A DNA stretch of 64,000 nucleotides from Halomarinibacterium sp041392125 (GTDB lineage: Bacteria; Bacteroidota; Bacteroidia; Flavobacteriales; Flavobacteriaceae): positions 1 through 64,000 of the forward strand of contig JAWKMR010000011.1 of the NCBI GenBank assembly GCA_041392125.1. The letters are read 5' to 3'. The notes under the pieces were generated by a model that saw only the letters and a list, made by a program, of their open reading frames with translations, was not told the origin of the DNA and did not search any database. The number at the start of each line of letters is the position of its first letter. Within the stretch, counting starts at the first letter, position 1. Of this stretch, positions 42,764 to 53,800 are shown one piece after another. The position numbers and the translations under genes were made by a program.

Positions 42764-44350
42764 TTAGTGTTTTTCTTCCATTAAAATTTCGTCTTCGCCA
42801 CTTTCATCGGTATCTACATTATGCATCATTTTTTTAACCAAAGGAGAGATTACTAGCAAAATAACTCCAAATATTAACCCTGTATAAAACAGTTTTTGAA
42901 ATAAACTAGTATAACTGGCTTTTGCACCCACTAAATCGGTTGCTGTACCACCGGAGGTGTCAATACTGGCAAGATTTGCTAAAAGGGAAGCTATATATTC
43001 TGAACCGGCTGTAGCTAAAAACCAAACCCCCATCATAAATCCAACAATCTTTCCGGGAGATAATTTGGTAACATAGGAAAGTCCCACGGGGGATAAACAC
43101 AATTCTCCCCAGGTATGTAATAAATAAGCTAAAACCAGCCAAATGATGGCTACTTTTCCAGTACCTGAAAGATCAGCTCCTAGAACCAAAGCACCAAATC
43201 CAAGACCCACAAGTAAAATTCCAATGGCAAATTTTACGGCGGCATTAGGATTCATATTTCGTTTATCGAGTTTAATCCACAGCCATGCAAATACAGGTGC
43301 AAAAAGTATAATAAAAATGGCATTCAAGCTTAAAAAGGCACCTGCAGGAATTTCACCAAACCAACTGGTAGTTCTATCCAAAATACGGTCTGCATAAAGA
43401 TTTAATGAGGTATAGGCTTGTTCAAACAAGGCCCAAAAAATTACTGAAAAAACGATTAATATGGTTAATGCAAATAGGCGGTCTCTCTGTACCTTGGAGG
43501 CTTTTGAAAGGGCATACCAAATAATATATACTAATGACCCGGCCCCGGCAACCATTAATAATGCTTCAACCACACTATGTCTTTGAACCATTTGCCAAAC
43601 GACAAAAATTCCAAGAATTGCTAAAACATAAATGGTCCATTCGTTGCTTAGTCCCAAGGGAGATTTTCTTTTTAACAGCGCTTCGTCTTTTGCTTCTCCT
43701 TTTCCATAGAAGTATTTTTTTCCGTAGGTAAAAGTGATAAGTCCTAAAATCATTCCTATTCCTGCAGCTCCAAAACCATAATTCCATCCATACGTTTCAC
43801 CCAACCAAGCGCACACAATAGTTGCCATAGCAGAGCCTAAGTTTATCCCCATATAAAAGATGGTAAACCCTGAATCTCTTCGGGCATCTCCTCTTTTGTA
43901 TAATTCACCAACAATGGAAGATATATTGGCTTTCAAAAAACCTACACCCATAATAATTAGGGCCAATGAAAAATAGAACACTTGCAAAGCACCTTCATCT
44001 CTAGCAACTTCTCCATTACTCATTTGAGTTGCTGCTTCTCCTTCATAAGCCATTCCTAAGTGTCCTAATACCAATAATATGGCTCCAAACGTAACTGCTT
44101 TTCTAAAACCTAAATACTTATCGGCCAGAAATCCACCGATTACAGGCATGGCATATACTAAAGCGGCATAACTTCCCACCAACAGATTCCCGGCAGTATC
44201 ACTAAATAAGTGGTATTTTACTAGGTAAAGAATAAGAAGCGCTTTCATTCCGTAGAACGAAAAACGTTCCCACATCTCGGTCAGGAAAAGAATAAATAAT
44301 CCTACGGGATGCCCGAGTAAGGTTTTTTGATTTTGAACTTCAGTCGTCAT
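42764..44350 (-). CDS. Proton-dependent oligopeptide transporter (POT/PTR family) 2
   Basis: A 528-residue POT transporter, paralogue of the gene downstream. It shows FLTEMWERFSFYGMKALLIL and FYMGINLGSAMATIVCAWLGE, and 12-14 helices. The shorter C-terminus is rich in Asp and Glu (MHNVDTDESGEDEILMEEKH). It is located 23 bases after the DPP IV gene. Having two copies suggests different peptide preferences. Confidence 0.95.
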   Translation of the reverse strand: MTTEVQNQKTLLGHPVGLFILFLTEMWERFSFYGMKALLILYLVKYHLFSDTAGNLLVGSYAALVYAMPVIGGFLADKYLGFRKAVTFGAILLVLGHLGMAYEGEAATQMSNGEVARDEGALQVFYFSLALIIMGVGFLKANISSIVGELYKRGDARRDSGFTIFYMGINLGSAMATIVCAWLGETYGWNYGFGAAGIGMILGLITFTYGKKYFYGKGEAKDEALLKRKSPLGLSNEWTIYVLAILGIFVVWQMVQRHSVVEALLMVAGAGSLVYIIWYALSKASKVQRDRLFALTILIVFSVIFWALFEQAYTSLNLYADRILDRTTSWFGEIPAGAFLSLNAIFIILFAPVFAWLWIKLDKRNMNPNAAVKFAIGILLVGLGFGALVLGADLSGTGKVAIIWLVLAYLLHTWGELCLSPVGLSYVTKLSPGKIVGFMMGVWFLATAGSEYIASLLANLASIDTSGGTATDLVGAKASYTSLFQKLFYTGLIFGVILLVISPLVKKMMHNVDTDESGEDEILMEEKH

Positions 44351-44373
44351 AATTGTTGAGTTAGTTGTATAGA

Positions 44374-46584
44374 TTAATTCTTAATTTCCAATGTTTTTTC
44401 TTTTGGATTTCCTAAAGATTCCTTCACAAATTTTGTCATTTTTCTGTAGAGGTGTAGGCGAGTATTTCCACCGTAAATACCGTGGTTATCGTCTGGATAT
44501 ACCGCCCAATCAAAATCTTTGTTGGCTTGTATTAAAGCTTCGGTAAGGCGCATGGTATTTTGAAAATGCACATTATCATCGGCACTTCCATGCACCAACA
44601 AGAAATCTCCTTTCAGTTTATCTACGTGAGAAATTGGTGAGTTATTGTCATAGCCTGTTGGATTTTCCTGAGGGGTAGTCATATACCGTTCGGTATAGAC
44701 AGTATCATAAAATCGCCAACTAGTTACCGGTGCCACTGCAATAGCCATAGAAAAGGTGTCGGCTCCTTGAAATAAACAATTGGAAGACATAAAGCCGCCA
44801 TAACTCCATCCCCAAATTCCTATTCTTTCTTCATCAATATAAGGTAGTGCCCCGAGTTTTTTAGCTGCGGCAATTTGATCTTCCACTTCATATTTACCTA
44901 ATTCTTTTTGGGTCATTTTTTTGAAATCCCTTCCTTTAAAACCGGTGCCTCTTCCGTCAATACAAACAATAATCATATCTTCCTGTGCCAGCATTTGATG
45001 CCAATAATCATTGGCGCCATTCCAACGATTGGCTACTTGTTGCGAACCCGGCCCTGAATATTGATACATGAACAAAGGATATTTTTTGTTCGGATCAAAA
45101 TTCTTGGGCTTAATAGTGTACATATTTAACTCTTCTCCATTAATGGAAATGGTAGAAAACTCTTTTTTAGACATTTTGAAGTCTTTTAAGCTTTCTTTTA
45201 GTTCGTTATTATTTTTAATTTCACGAAGTGGTTTCCCTGTTAAACCATCATGCAAGGTAAAGGTATATGGTGTTTCGGTATTTGAAAAAGTATTGATAAA
45301 ATACGTAAAATCTTTACTAAAAGAAGCGCTGTTACTTCCTGTATTTTGAGTAAGTCGAACCTTATTTTTTCCTGATTTCGTAACGGAATACACATCTCTG
45401 TTGATGTTTCCATTTTCGGTACTTTGGTAAAAAATCCTTCCAGAAGTAGCATCAAAGCCGTAGTAACTGGTTACATCCCAATTACCGTCGGTTATTTGTT
45501 TTAATAGTTTCCCGGTCTTATCGTAATGATAAATATGGTTCCAACCACTTTTTTCACTGGTCCAAATAAAACTATTGTCGTTTAAAAAGGTTAAATCGTC
45601 TGTTACATCTACATAGGCGTCATCCTTTTCTTGATGAATTAATTCCGAAGTATTGTTAGTAGCATTCACAAAAACCAACTCCAATATGTTTTGATGTCTA
45701 TTGGTTAACTGAACACTAAGCACATTGGCGTCTTCGGTCCATTTAATTCTGGGGATGTAATAGCTATTATATTTTGAAACATCTACTTGAGAAGTTTTTC
45801 CGGAGTTTAAATCATAAATATGAAGGGAAACTTCGGCATTTTTTTCACCCGCTTTGGGATACTTAAACGTATCGTCTTGGGGGTACAAATCGGTTCCATA
45901 AATATCCATCGAGAATTCCGGCACTTGACTTTCGTCAAAACGAATAAACGCAATTTTATCGCTATTTTTATTCCAATCAAACGCTCTAACAAAGGCAAAT
46001 TCTTCCTCATAAACCCAGTCTGTAATTCCATTAATAATAGCATTCTCTAAACCATCTTGGGTAATTTGCTTCACTTGTCCTGTGGCCAGATCTTTTACAT
46101 ATAAATTATTTTGAAAACCATAGGCAATTTTAGAACCATCGGGGCTAAAAGTAGGCTCTTGCACCTGGTTTTCAGAAAGAAGAGTGGTTGCTTTAGTTTT
46201 TGAATCATAAACATAATAGGTACCTAACGCAGAATGGCGATAGACTTGCTTCAAATTGGTTGCCAAAAGCACTTTGGATTCGTCATCGCTAAACTCATAC
46301 GAAATAAAATAGTCTACTTCGGGCAAATCATTACTGCTTACCAGTGTTTTTACTTTTTCTCCTGTTTTGTAATCATACACATCAATGGATGAGGCATTGG
46401 TAGAACGATTGAAATCCAGAACCGAATATTGCTTTCCATTATTCATAGAATGAAGCACATCCATAAATTGAGTTCTAAAGGTTCCGCCCCAAATATCTTC
46501 TAGTGTAATCTCTTTTTGTTGTGCCTTTGAAGAGGGAAGCATCGATAGAAACACCAGCACAGAGATTGATAGTAATTTATTCAA
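44374..46584 (-). CDS. S9 family dipeptidyl peptidase IV
   Basis: Secreted serine exopeptidase, 736 residues, releasing Xaa-Pro or similar dipeptides. It has a signal peptide (about 1-21), an eight-bladed propeller (about 40-470) with the substrate-binding Glu pair in VYEEEFAF, and an alpha/beta-hydrolase domain. The catalytic Ser is in GWSYGGFMS, Asp in HGSADDNVH and His in DDNHGIYGG. The only start near the signal peptide is TTG at 46582-46584. Released dipeptides would be taken up by the two POT carriers encoded just downstream. Confidence 0.94.
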   Translation of the reverse strand: MNKLLSISVLVFLSMLPSSKAQQKEITLEDIWGGTFRTQFMDVLHSMNNGKQYSVLDFNRSTNASSIDVYDYKTGEKVKTLVSSNDLPEVDYFISYEFSDDESKVLLATNLKQVYRHSALGTYYVYDSKTKATTLLSENQVQEPTFSPDGSKIAYGFQNNLYVKDLATGQVKQITQDGLENAIINGITDWVYEEEFAFVRAFDWNKNSDKIAFIRFDESQVPEFSMDIYGTDLYPQDDTFKYPKAGEKNAEVSLHIYDLNSGKTSQVDVSKYNSYYIPRIKWTEDANVLSVQLTNRHQNILELVFVNATNNTSELIHQEKDDAYVDVTDDLTFLNDNSFIWTSEKSGWNHIYHYDKTGKLLKQITDGNWDVTSYYGFDATSGRIFYQSTENGNINRDVYSVTKSGKNKVRLTQNTGSNSASFSKDFTYFINTFSNTETPYTFTLHDGLTGKPLREIKNNNELKESLKDFKMSKKEFSTISINGEELNMYTIKPKNFDPNKKYPLFMYQYSGPGSQQVANRWNGANDYWHQMLAQEDMIIVCIDGRGTGFKGRDFKKMTQKELGKYEVEDQIAAAKKLGALPYIDEERIGIWGWSYGGFMSSNCLFQGADTFSMAIAVAPVTSWRFYDTVYTERYMTTPQENPTGYDNNSPISHVDKLKGDFLLVHGSADDNVHFQNTMRLTEALIQANKDFDWAVYPDDNHGIYGGNTRLHLYRKMTKFVKESLGNPKEKTLEIKN

Positions 46585-46700
46585 AAGATTAATTTTTTGT
46601 TATGTCAAGTTTACTAAAATAAAGCGAAATATAAGAGTTTTTATGTTAACTAAGGCAATTTTGAAGCCTCAATTAGTCATTTCAAAAAGGGATTATGACT

Positions 46701-46708
46701 TATATTTG
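46701..46708 (+). promoter_or_regulatory. Probable -7 box of the mevalonate-pathway genes
   Basis: TATATTTG fits TAnnTTTG, 21 bases before the ATG; the -33 element is not clear. Confidence 0.45.
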
Positions 46709-46729
46709 CCTTAGTTTATAAATAATAGC

Positions 46730-48043
46730 ATGTCCAAAACTATTTCAGGCTTTTCCAAAAAAACCAAAACAGAAAAAATACAGTGGCTTATGGATACTTT
46801 TTTGGAGGGAGACAAGAGCCATGAAACAACCCTAAAAAGATATTGGAATAGTGACGCTTCGGTACAAAAGCTCCATGACGATTTTATTGAAAATACCCTC
46901 TCTAACTATTACCTCCCCTTTGCCGTAGCACCCAACTTCAAAATTAATGGGGCTTTGTATGCTATTCCTATGGTCATTGAAGAAAGTTCTGTGGTGGCGG
47001 CAGCCAGTAATGCAGCAAAATTTTGGCTTTCCCGCGGCGGATTTACCACCGAAGTTATTTCTACCGAAAAAAACGGGCAAGTACACCTCAATTTCTTCGG
47101 AAATAAAGAGGATATTCAATCCTATTTTGAATGGATAAAACCAAAACTCATTGAAAGCATCGCACCCCTTCAGAAAAATATGCAAAAACGCGGTGGCGGA
47201 CTTTTAAGTATTGAATTAAAAGACTGTACATATACGCTTGATGGTTATTATCAACTCCACGCTACGTTTGAAACTTTAGACGCTATGGGAGCTAACTTTA
47301 TAAATAGTTGTTTGGAACAATTTGCCAAAACTTTTGAAACAGAAGCGCAATCCTTTAAAGCTTTCCAAAAAAGAAATCATTTCCCAAAAGTAGTGATGAG
47401 TATTCTTTCCAATTACGTTCCTCACTGTATAGTAAAAGCTATGGTAAGTTGCCCCGTTTCTGAATTGGCTCATCATGATTGCGACGGAAAGACCTTTGCC
47501 GAAAATTTTGTACGCGCTATTGAAATAGCTAAAGTAGAACCGCATCGGGCAGTAACGCATAATAAAGGAATTATGAACGGTGTAGATGCTGTGATTCTTG
47601 CTACCGGAAACGATTTTAGAGCAGTAGAGGCCGGCGTTCACGCCTATGCTTCAAGAGATGGCAGGTATTCCAGTTTATCTGAAGCGACCATTGAAGGAGA
47701 TATTTTTAAATTTTGGATTGAAATCCCACTGGCAGTAGGAACTGTAGGCGGGCTTACTTCTTTGCATCCATTAGTAAAAGTAGCACTAAAAATCTTGCAA
47801 AACCCTACTGCGAAAGGGTTAATGCAAATTGTGGCAGTTGCCGGATTAGCTCAAAATTTTGCCGCCATACGATCGCTTATTACTACAGGTATTCAAAAAG
47901 GACACATGAAAATGCATTTGATGAATATTTTAAATCAGCTTAATGCTACAGAAAAAGAGAAAAAACAAGCAGTGACTTATTTCAAAGAACACAATATTTC
48001 GCATAGTGAAGTAATGAACTATATTGAAACCCTTCGTACCTAA
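46730..48043 (+). CDS. mvaA: Hydroxymethylglutaryl-CoA reductase, class II
   Basis: Converts HMG-CoA to mevalonate (or the reverse) with NAD(P)H; 437 residues. Catalytic residues are visible: Glu in MVIEESSVVAAAS, Lys in THNKGIMNGVDAV, Asp in ATGNDFRAVEAG and the C-terminal His in KGHMKMHL. The class II nucleotide motif is DAMGANFINSC. Length and motifs match the bacterial 'degradative' class, which in flavobacteria serves isoprenoid synthesis by the mevalonate route. A GHMP kinase follows directly. Confidence 0.95.
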   Translation: MSKTISGFSKKTKTEKIQWLMDTFLEGDKSHETTLKRYWNSDASVQKLHDDFIENTLSNYYLPFAVAPNFKINGALYAIPMVIEESSVVAAASNAAKFWLSRGGFTTEVISTEKNGQVHLNFFGNKEDIQSYFEWIKPKLIESIAPLQKNMQKRGGGLLSIELKDCTYTLDGYYQLHATFETLDAMGANFINSCLEQFAKTFETEAQSFKAFQKRNHFPKVVMSILSNYVPHCIVKAMVSCPVSELAHHDCDGKTFAENFVRAIEIAKVEPHRAVTHNKGIMNGVDAVILATGNDFRAVEAGVHAYASRDGRYSSLSEATIEGDIFKFWIEIPLAVGTVGGLTSLHPLVKVALKILQNPTAKGLMQIVAVAGLAQNFAAIRSLITTGIQKGHMKMHLMNILNQLNATEKEKKQAVTYFKEHNISHSEVMNYIETLRT

Positions 48044-48044
48044 A

Positions 48045-48941
48045 TTGAAAACCTTTTACAGTAACGGAAAGTTATTACTCACCGGAGAGTACGTTGTTTT
48101 AGACGGAGCTCTTGCTTTGGCAATTCCTACCAAAAAGGGACAATTGTTAAAGGTTGAAGAATCAACAGAAAAAGGAATTCATTGGAAGAGTTTGGATGAA
48201 AATGGAAGTCCGTGGTTTGAGGCTAGTTTTAACGTGCATGATGCCGTATCTGAAAGAGAAAACAGAATTCTTTTTATACTTCTAAAAATTTTAAGAGAAG
48301 CCCAAAATCTAAATACTTCCTTTTTGGCTGAAGAAGCTATTAGGGTTACGACTCAATTAACATTTCCCAGAAATTGGGGGTTAGGCACCTCATCTACCCT
48401 TATCAACAATATTGCTCAATGGGCTAAAGTGGATGCTTTTCAGTTACTTAAAAATAGTTTTGGCGGAAGTGGATATGATATAGCTGCGGCACAGCATTCA
48501 ACTCCTATTTTATTTCAACTATATAATGGAAAACCCACCGCAAAAGAGATTCAACTTCATTGGGATTTTAAAGCACATCTCTTCTTTGTACATCTTAATC
48601 AAAAACAAGATAGTCTTGAGGGTATTGCACACTATAAGTCCAAAAATATTACTTCAGAAATAATTAAAGAAATCAGTTCCATTACTCAAGCACTCTACCA
48701 ATGTACCTCTATTGATGAATTCGAAAAATTATTGGAATTACATGAGTTGATACTTTCTAGGGCGTTGCATAAACCTACTGTAAAAGAAAAACTATTTAAA
48801 GATTATCCTCGAGCCATTAAAAGTTTGGGTGCTTGGGGAGGTGATTTTATACTTGCTACGGGAACTAAAGAAGCGCAGGCTTATTTTAGAGAAAAAGGAT
48901 ATACTACCCTCCTTCCTTTTGAGGAAATGATTTTAAAATAA
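48045..48941 (+). CDS. GHMP-family kinase (mevalonate-pathway type)
   Basis: A 298-residue small-molecule kinase. The family motifs are SNGKLLLTGEYVVLDGALALAIP at the start, the ATP loop in WGLGTSSTLINN, and GGSGYDIAAAQ. Next to HMG-CoA reductase it probably phosphorylates mevalonate or phosphomevalonate, but the exact substrate cannot be told from sequence. No ATG is available. TTG at 48045 lies one base after the mvaA stop and gives the usual MKTFYSNGKLL start; TTG 48024 inside mvaA is the alternative. Confidence 0.85.
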   Translation: MKTFYSNGKLLLTGEYVVLDGALALAIPTKKGQLLKVEESTEKGIHWKSLDENGSPWFEASFNVHDAVSERENRILFILLKILREAQNLNTSFLAEEAIRVTTQLTFPRNWGLGTSSTLINNIAQWAKVDAFQLLKNSFGGSGYDIAAAQHSTPILFQLYNGKPTAKEIQLHWDFKAHLFFVHLNQKQDSLEGIAHYKSKNITSEIIKEISSITQALYQCTSIDEFEKLLELHELILSRALHKPTVKEKLFKDYPRAIKSLGAWGGDFILATGTKEAQAYFREKGYTTLLPFEEMILK

Positions 48942-48966
48942 AAGACCCGCCAAAGTTGGCAGGCCT
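48942..48966 (-). terminator. Terminator-like hairpin for the T9SS protein gene
   Basis: CCCGCCAA-AG-TTGGCAGG with one mismatch; on the minus strand a T-rich stretch follows. It lies in the 47-base gap between convergent genes. Confidence 0.55.
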
Positions 48967-48988
48967 TCTGCATTAGTGAATCTTGAAA

Positions 48989-50737
48989 TTATTTTTTAAT
49001 GATTTTTTTTGTCATGGCCCCTTCCCCACTTTTTACGGTTAAAAAGTAGATTCCACTTTGGAGAAGGGAGATGTCCAGTGAAAAATGATTTCCTGTAGGG
49101 GTACTATTTTTCTCCAATACCTGCTTCCCTGTGGCATCAACCAATGAGATGCTTTTTGAAGGCGTTTCCGAAGAAAAATCCAGTTCAAGAATGTCTTGTG
49201 CAGGATTAGGATACACAAAGAAATCATTTTCGTCAAAGGAAATAGTACTCAAAAGGGTAGATTCCTTATCAAAATAGAGTCCTTCCCCGTGGGTGCCATC
49301 GGCACTGGTTCCTGCAAAAACCATCATGGGTTCTTCCCCAACTTCCAATCGAAAGGATGAAATAGCCAGGGGTTGATAACCATCATATACATTCAAGGTT
49401 TCAAAGGAGGCAAAATCACTGGAGAGCAAAATATCACCATCATAGGGCCTGTACAGTGCCCTATTGTTTTCAGAGCCATCCATAGATTGTCTTAAATAAG
49501 CTACCTTCACCTGGCTATCAATCCCAGAATACCTAATGTAGCTATCCATATGCAAATAGCTTATCCCATTGGGTGATGCATTGGTAATCCCAGCGCCAAA
49601 GTCGGCCCCATCTTTTCTAATGTATCTTCGTATGTTGTATTTCCCAGTACTTCCTGCCCCTCGAGAGGAAGTTACCACAATAACGTTGTCTGTGTTTACG
49701 GAGGATCTTTCGGCCCTTATGGAAGGTTTTAGGGACTCTCGAACGCTTCCTTGTTCCAAAACCTGGGTTGGTTCCCAAGCATTAGGGTCGTTATAATCGG
49801 TATTTACCCTTGCCGTTAAGCCCCTATCCGACAAATAAACAGATGCCAAATACAAATATCCTGCAGTGCTGTAACATAAAGAAGGTTCAAACCGGGCAGC
49901 ATTGACCCAACCTTCATCCACCCAATCAAAACCATAGGTCCCAGCATTGGTCCTGGCTCCATACAAACTATTATCATCTTTTTGGTAAATGGCAAAAACA
50001 CGTTGATTGGCAGTATCATTGGGGTAATTCCTATCTACTGTGAAATCCACAATATTACCCGTAATAGCCTGTGTTTCAACAGGATCTCCCGTAGTTAAAT
50101 TCCATCTCATCCCAATAAAAAAGTTCCCTTGGGTAAGGTAATAAACCAACAAATACCAATCACCGCTAGGAGCTACCATACTGAGGGCTTGAAATTTCAC
50201 AATAGGTTCTGAAAAAATGATAGAACGCCAAGGCTGCCAAGTTTCTCCCTCGGTATAAGAAGCAAAAATATCCAAAGTAGGGGTTGGCAATGCACGATAA
50301 CTAGTGGCATATAGTTCTATTCCATCGTTAAATTCAACCAAATCCACACCGCCATCCACTCTCAAATCATGGATTTGTACGTCCTGCGCCCATTTATTAC
50401 CCTGTATCCCCAAAGGAGGAGGTGTATTATGATAATCAATGACCGAAGCAATAAAATCAGCGGTGTGGCCTCCATTATCTAAGGGTTTATAAAGCTGTCC
50501 GCGCTGTGGATCAATATTCATCCAAGCATTCTTGATGGCAAGCCTATTGGCATTGATCTCTTCTGGGGTGGAATTTTCCAAGAGACGAGAGGCTTCGTAT
50601 AAATCCTTCAATTCTTGGGTGTATACTCCTTTAACATTCTCTTCCACCTCTGCTTTCTTGGAAGGATGTTGTGCCATGGCAACTCCTATTGAAAGGAGCG
50701 TAAAAGCCATCATTAGTTTTTTCATCTTTTTCATCAT
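48989..50737 (-). CDS. Secreted beta-propeller-like protein with type IX secretion sorting domain
   Basis: A 582-residue surface or secreted protein. The signal peptide is about 1-22 (MKKLMMAFTLLSIGVAMAQ). The middle (about 90-490) has repeated blades with Asp/Ser/Trp-rich turns, like sialidase or BNR-type propellers, but no clear catalytic motif. The last about 80 residues are a T9SS type A sorting domain (VYPNPAQDILELDFSS ... GIYFLTVKSGEGAMTKKIIKK), used for export by the gliding-associated PorSS. It follows the HTCS gene on the same strand, which may regulate it. Confidence 0.85.
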   Translation of the reverse strand: MMKKMKKLMMAFTLLSIGVAMAQHPSKKAEVEENVKGVYTQELKDLYEASRLLENSTPEEINANRLAIKNAWMNIDPQRGQLYKPLDNGGHTADFIASVIDYHNTPPPLGIQGNKWAQDVQIHDLRVDGGVDLVEFNDGIELYATSYRALPTPTLDIFASYTEGETWQPWRSIIFSEPIVKFQALSMVAPSGDWYLLVYYLTQGNFFIGMRWNLTTGDPVETQAITGNIVDFTVDRNYPNDTANQRVFAIYQKDDNSLYGARTNAGTYGFDWVDEGWVNAARFEPSLCYSTAGYLYLASVYLSDRGLTARVNTDYNDPNAWEPTQVLEQGSVRESLKPSIRAERSSVNTDNVIVVTSSRGAGSTGKYNIRRYIRKDGADFGAGITNASPNGISYLHMDSYIRYSGIDSQVKVAYLRQSMDGSENNRALYRPYDGDILLSSDFASFETLNVYDGYQPLAISSFRLEVGEEPMMVFAGTSADGTHGEGLYFDKESTLLSTISFDENDFFVYPNPAQDILELDFSSETPSKSISLVDATGKQVLEKNSTPTGNHFSLDISLLQSGIYFLTVKSGEGAMTKKIIKK

Positions 50738-50762
50738 GATAAGTGTTTTAAAAATTTACTTA

Positions 50763-50770
50763 CAAAACTA
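50763..50770 (-). promoter_or_regulatory. Possible -7 box of the T9SS protein gene
   Basis: On the minus strand TAGTTTTG (TAnnTTTG) lies 25 bases before the ATG. No -33 TTG at the right distance. Confidence 0.35.
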
Positions 50771-50849
50771 AAAGCGTGTTGAAAAATGAGGGAGGACGTA
50801 TGTGCCAATAGGGTGGACTATTGTTTCAAAATGGCTGTAACGGCCTATT

Positions 50850-53800
50850 TTAGGGGTTATCCCGAAAAGAAGAAGGGGTTTTTCCCTGTTCTTTTTTAAA
50901 GACTTTAGAAAAATACTTTGGATCTTCATACCCCACTTCATAGGCAATTTCAGAAACCGTAAGCGTTGAGGTAAGCAGCAAGTTTTTGGCCTTTTCCAAC
51001 TTAATATGATTAATATATTGGGTAATGGACATATTGGTAAGTTGCTTGATTTTTCTGTGGAGTTGGGTACGGCTCATCAACAACTCTTTAGCAAGGGATT
51101 CCATGTTGTGATCTTGTTGCTTGCCAAGGGAAAATTCCTGAATTTTTTTTATAAAATTAATATCCAGTGGATTGCTTTTTTTTGCTGTAGCCGCATCCCC
51201 TTTTTTCATTTCGAGTATTTGTGAGTAAAAAGCAAATTGTTCCTCCCTTTTGGCAAGGAGGTTTTCAATGATTTGGACCAGTTCGGCCTCGCGGAACGGC
51301 TTTTCTATATAGGCATCAATTCCTAATTGATAACCCTTCAACCTACTATCACTATCTGTCCTAGCGGTCACCATGATGAATGGGATATGGGAGGTTTTGG
51401 GGTTCTTTTTAATTTTTTCGCAAAACTCAAAACCATTCATTTGCGGCATCATGACATCGCTAATAATAAAATCGATGGTTTTACTTTCTGAAATCTGCAA
51501 TGCTTTTTTCCCATTTGTCGCTTCCAAAACGTGGTATTGGGGTTGTAGTATTTCTTTTAAAAAATTTCTAATGCCAAGATGATCCTCCACAACCAGAATG
51601 GTAATACCTCTGATGGTCTCATCAAAATGGCGCTCAGTTGCCGTTGACGTTGTGGGCTTTAAAAAAGGATATTGAAATTGTAATTCTTCTTCTTTTTTGA
51701 TGGTGTTTTTTATGGGGAATTTAATGACAAATTTAGTTCCCTTTCCAACCTTACTTTCTACCACAATGGAGCCTTCCAAAAACTCGACCAAACCTTTGGT
51801 GAGGGCCATCCCAATTCCACTGCCCAAGTTGTTTTCTATATCGAAAGTTTTATAATATCTATCAAAAATATAAGGCAAGTGTTCCTCCTTGATACCTTGA
51901 CCGGTATCTATAATTTCCAATCTAATTTGGTTCAAAGCTAACTGATCGAGTGAAACGGTTATTTTACCTCCCTTAGGTGTAAACTTAACTGCGTTGCTTA
52001 AAAGGTTGTTTATTATTTTCTGGAGTTTATCATCATCGATATCCATGATCAAGGAATCTAATGAAGAGGCAAACAAAAGGGTTTGTTGCCGTGAGTCTGT
52101 AAAAGGTTTAAACAATAACACACACTTTTTTACAAAAGCCACAATATCACCTCTTTTCTCATTTTTCTGAAGTTTATTGTTATCCAAAGACCCCAGCTCC
52201 AACATTTGGTTTACCAAAGTCGATAGCTGCTCGCCACTTTCCCTTATCGATGTAAGGGTTTCTTTCTCGCCTTCTGGCAATGCCAGTTTCTTCAGTAATT
52301 TTGAAGATAACCCATTAATTAGGGTGAGTGGCGTTTTAAATTCATGGCTTATATTAGCATACATCCTATTCTTTGCTTCATCGAGGAGCTGAGCATTTTG
52401 AACTTTTTCTTTTGCTATCCTGTTTTTCAATAACAATCTAAAAATGATGATTAAGATGCTGGTCATTCCCAAAAAATACAAGAGATATGCTGTGTTGGTC
52501 CTATAAAAAGGAGGGGAAACGGCAACCACCAACTGGTGCGCTCCAGTAACATCTTGCGGTTCCTCCCCTAGGAAATAACAAGTATAGTATATAGAATTAT
52601 CACCTATGGGCAAATTGGTAAAATGACCGGTACGTTCGGGAAGCTCGGTCCATGGCTCCCCATTTAAGGAATATGCATATTTAATTTTGTTGGTTTTATG
52701 AAAATCAATACTGGAAAAATTTACGGTAACATTTCGGCTTTCATATGAAAGCTGGAACTTCTCCACACTGGATGGACTCGTTATTGGGATAAAATGAGTA
52801 TTGCTTTTGGAATAGGTCACCATAGAACTAATCCAAGGCTTCTTTCTAGGGGGATATCTTTCAATATGATTAATATGGATTTCCTGAATGCCTTCATCAG
52901 ACCCAAAATACATGGTATTATTTACAGCATCATAGTAGGAGGACGAAAACAAAAAGGCATTCGAGATAAGCCCATCTTCTTTGGTATAATTGATGAAAGA
53001 GTCTTTTGATTTATCATAAAAATAAATCCCCGAAAAAATGGTCGTTATCCATAAATTGTTGTCGACATCTGATTTTACAGACATGACTTTTTTATCAAAG
53101 AGATTTTCATTGATTTTTAAATACGTAAAATCGTGGAGGGCTTCATCAAAATATACAACACCGCTATCTGTTCCGCACCAGATAACCCCGTTGGGGGCTT
53201 CATCTATTGAAAGGATAATGTTTGAGGTCAACCCCTTTCCAAGGTTGGGTTGATGGGTAAAATGTTCAAAGCTCATAGTACTGTTGGGTTGTACGCTAGA
53301 AATATTGGGCACCATAAAAATGCCATGCGCTGCAGTGATTACCCAAAGCCTATCGTTTTTATCAATCAGGATTTTGACAATTTTTTGATTCTGGGTAGTT
53401 AGCTTTAATGGTAGTTGAAATAAGCTAACTGCATTGCCATTCATATCCAAAAGATGAATGCCAAAAAAACTTCCGGCCCATAGGTGTCCTTTTGTGTCTT
53501 TTACAAAATCAACAATATATTTACCATCAACGGTTTTTTCTATCAACCTTTTTCTTGAAAGTAGGTTTCCCTTGGCGTCTAAAATTAAAATCTCTCCATT
53601 GCTATTCCCTATCCATATTTTCTCATTTATAAATGCTCCTCCTGTAAACCATTCGTCTTCAAATAAGCGCTTATATGTCTTATCGTTTTCCTTCAAAATG
53701 AGGCCATCTGCCCCTAACAGATAAATTACCCCATCCTTTTTAAGTATCCTACGGGCATGAAAGGGAAGTTGTGCATTTATTAACCCTTTTAGGATGGGCT

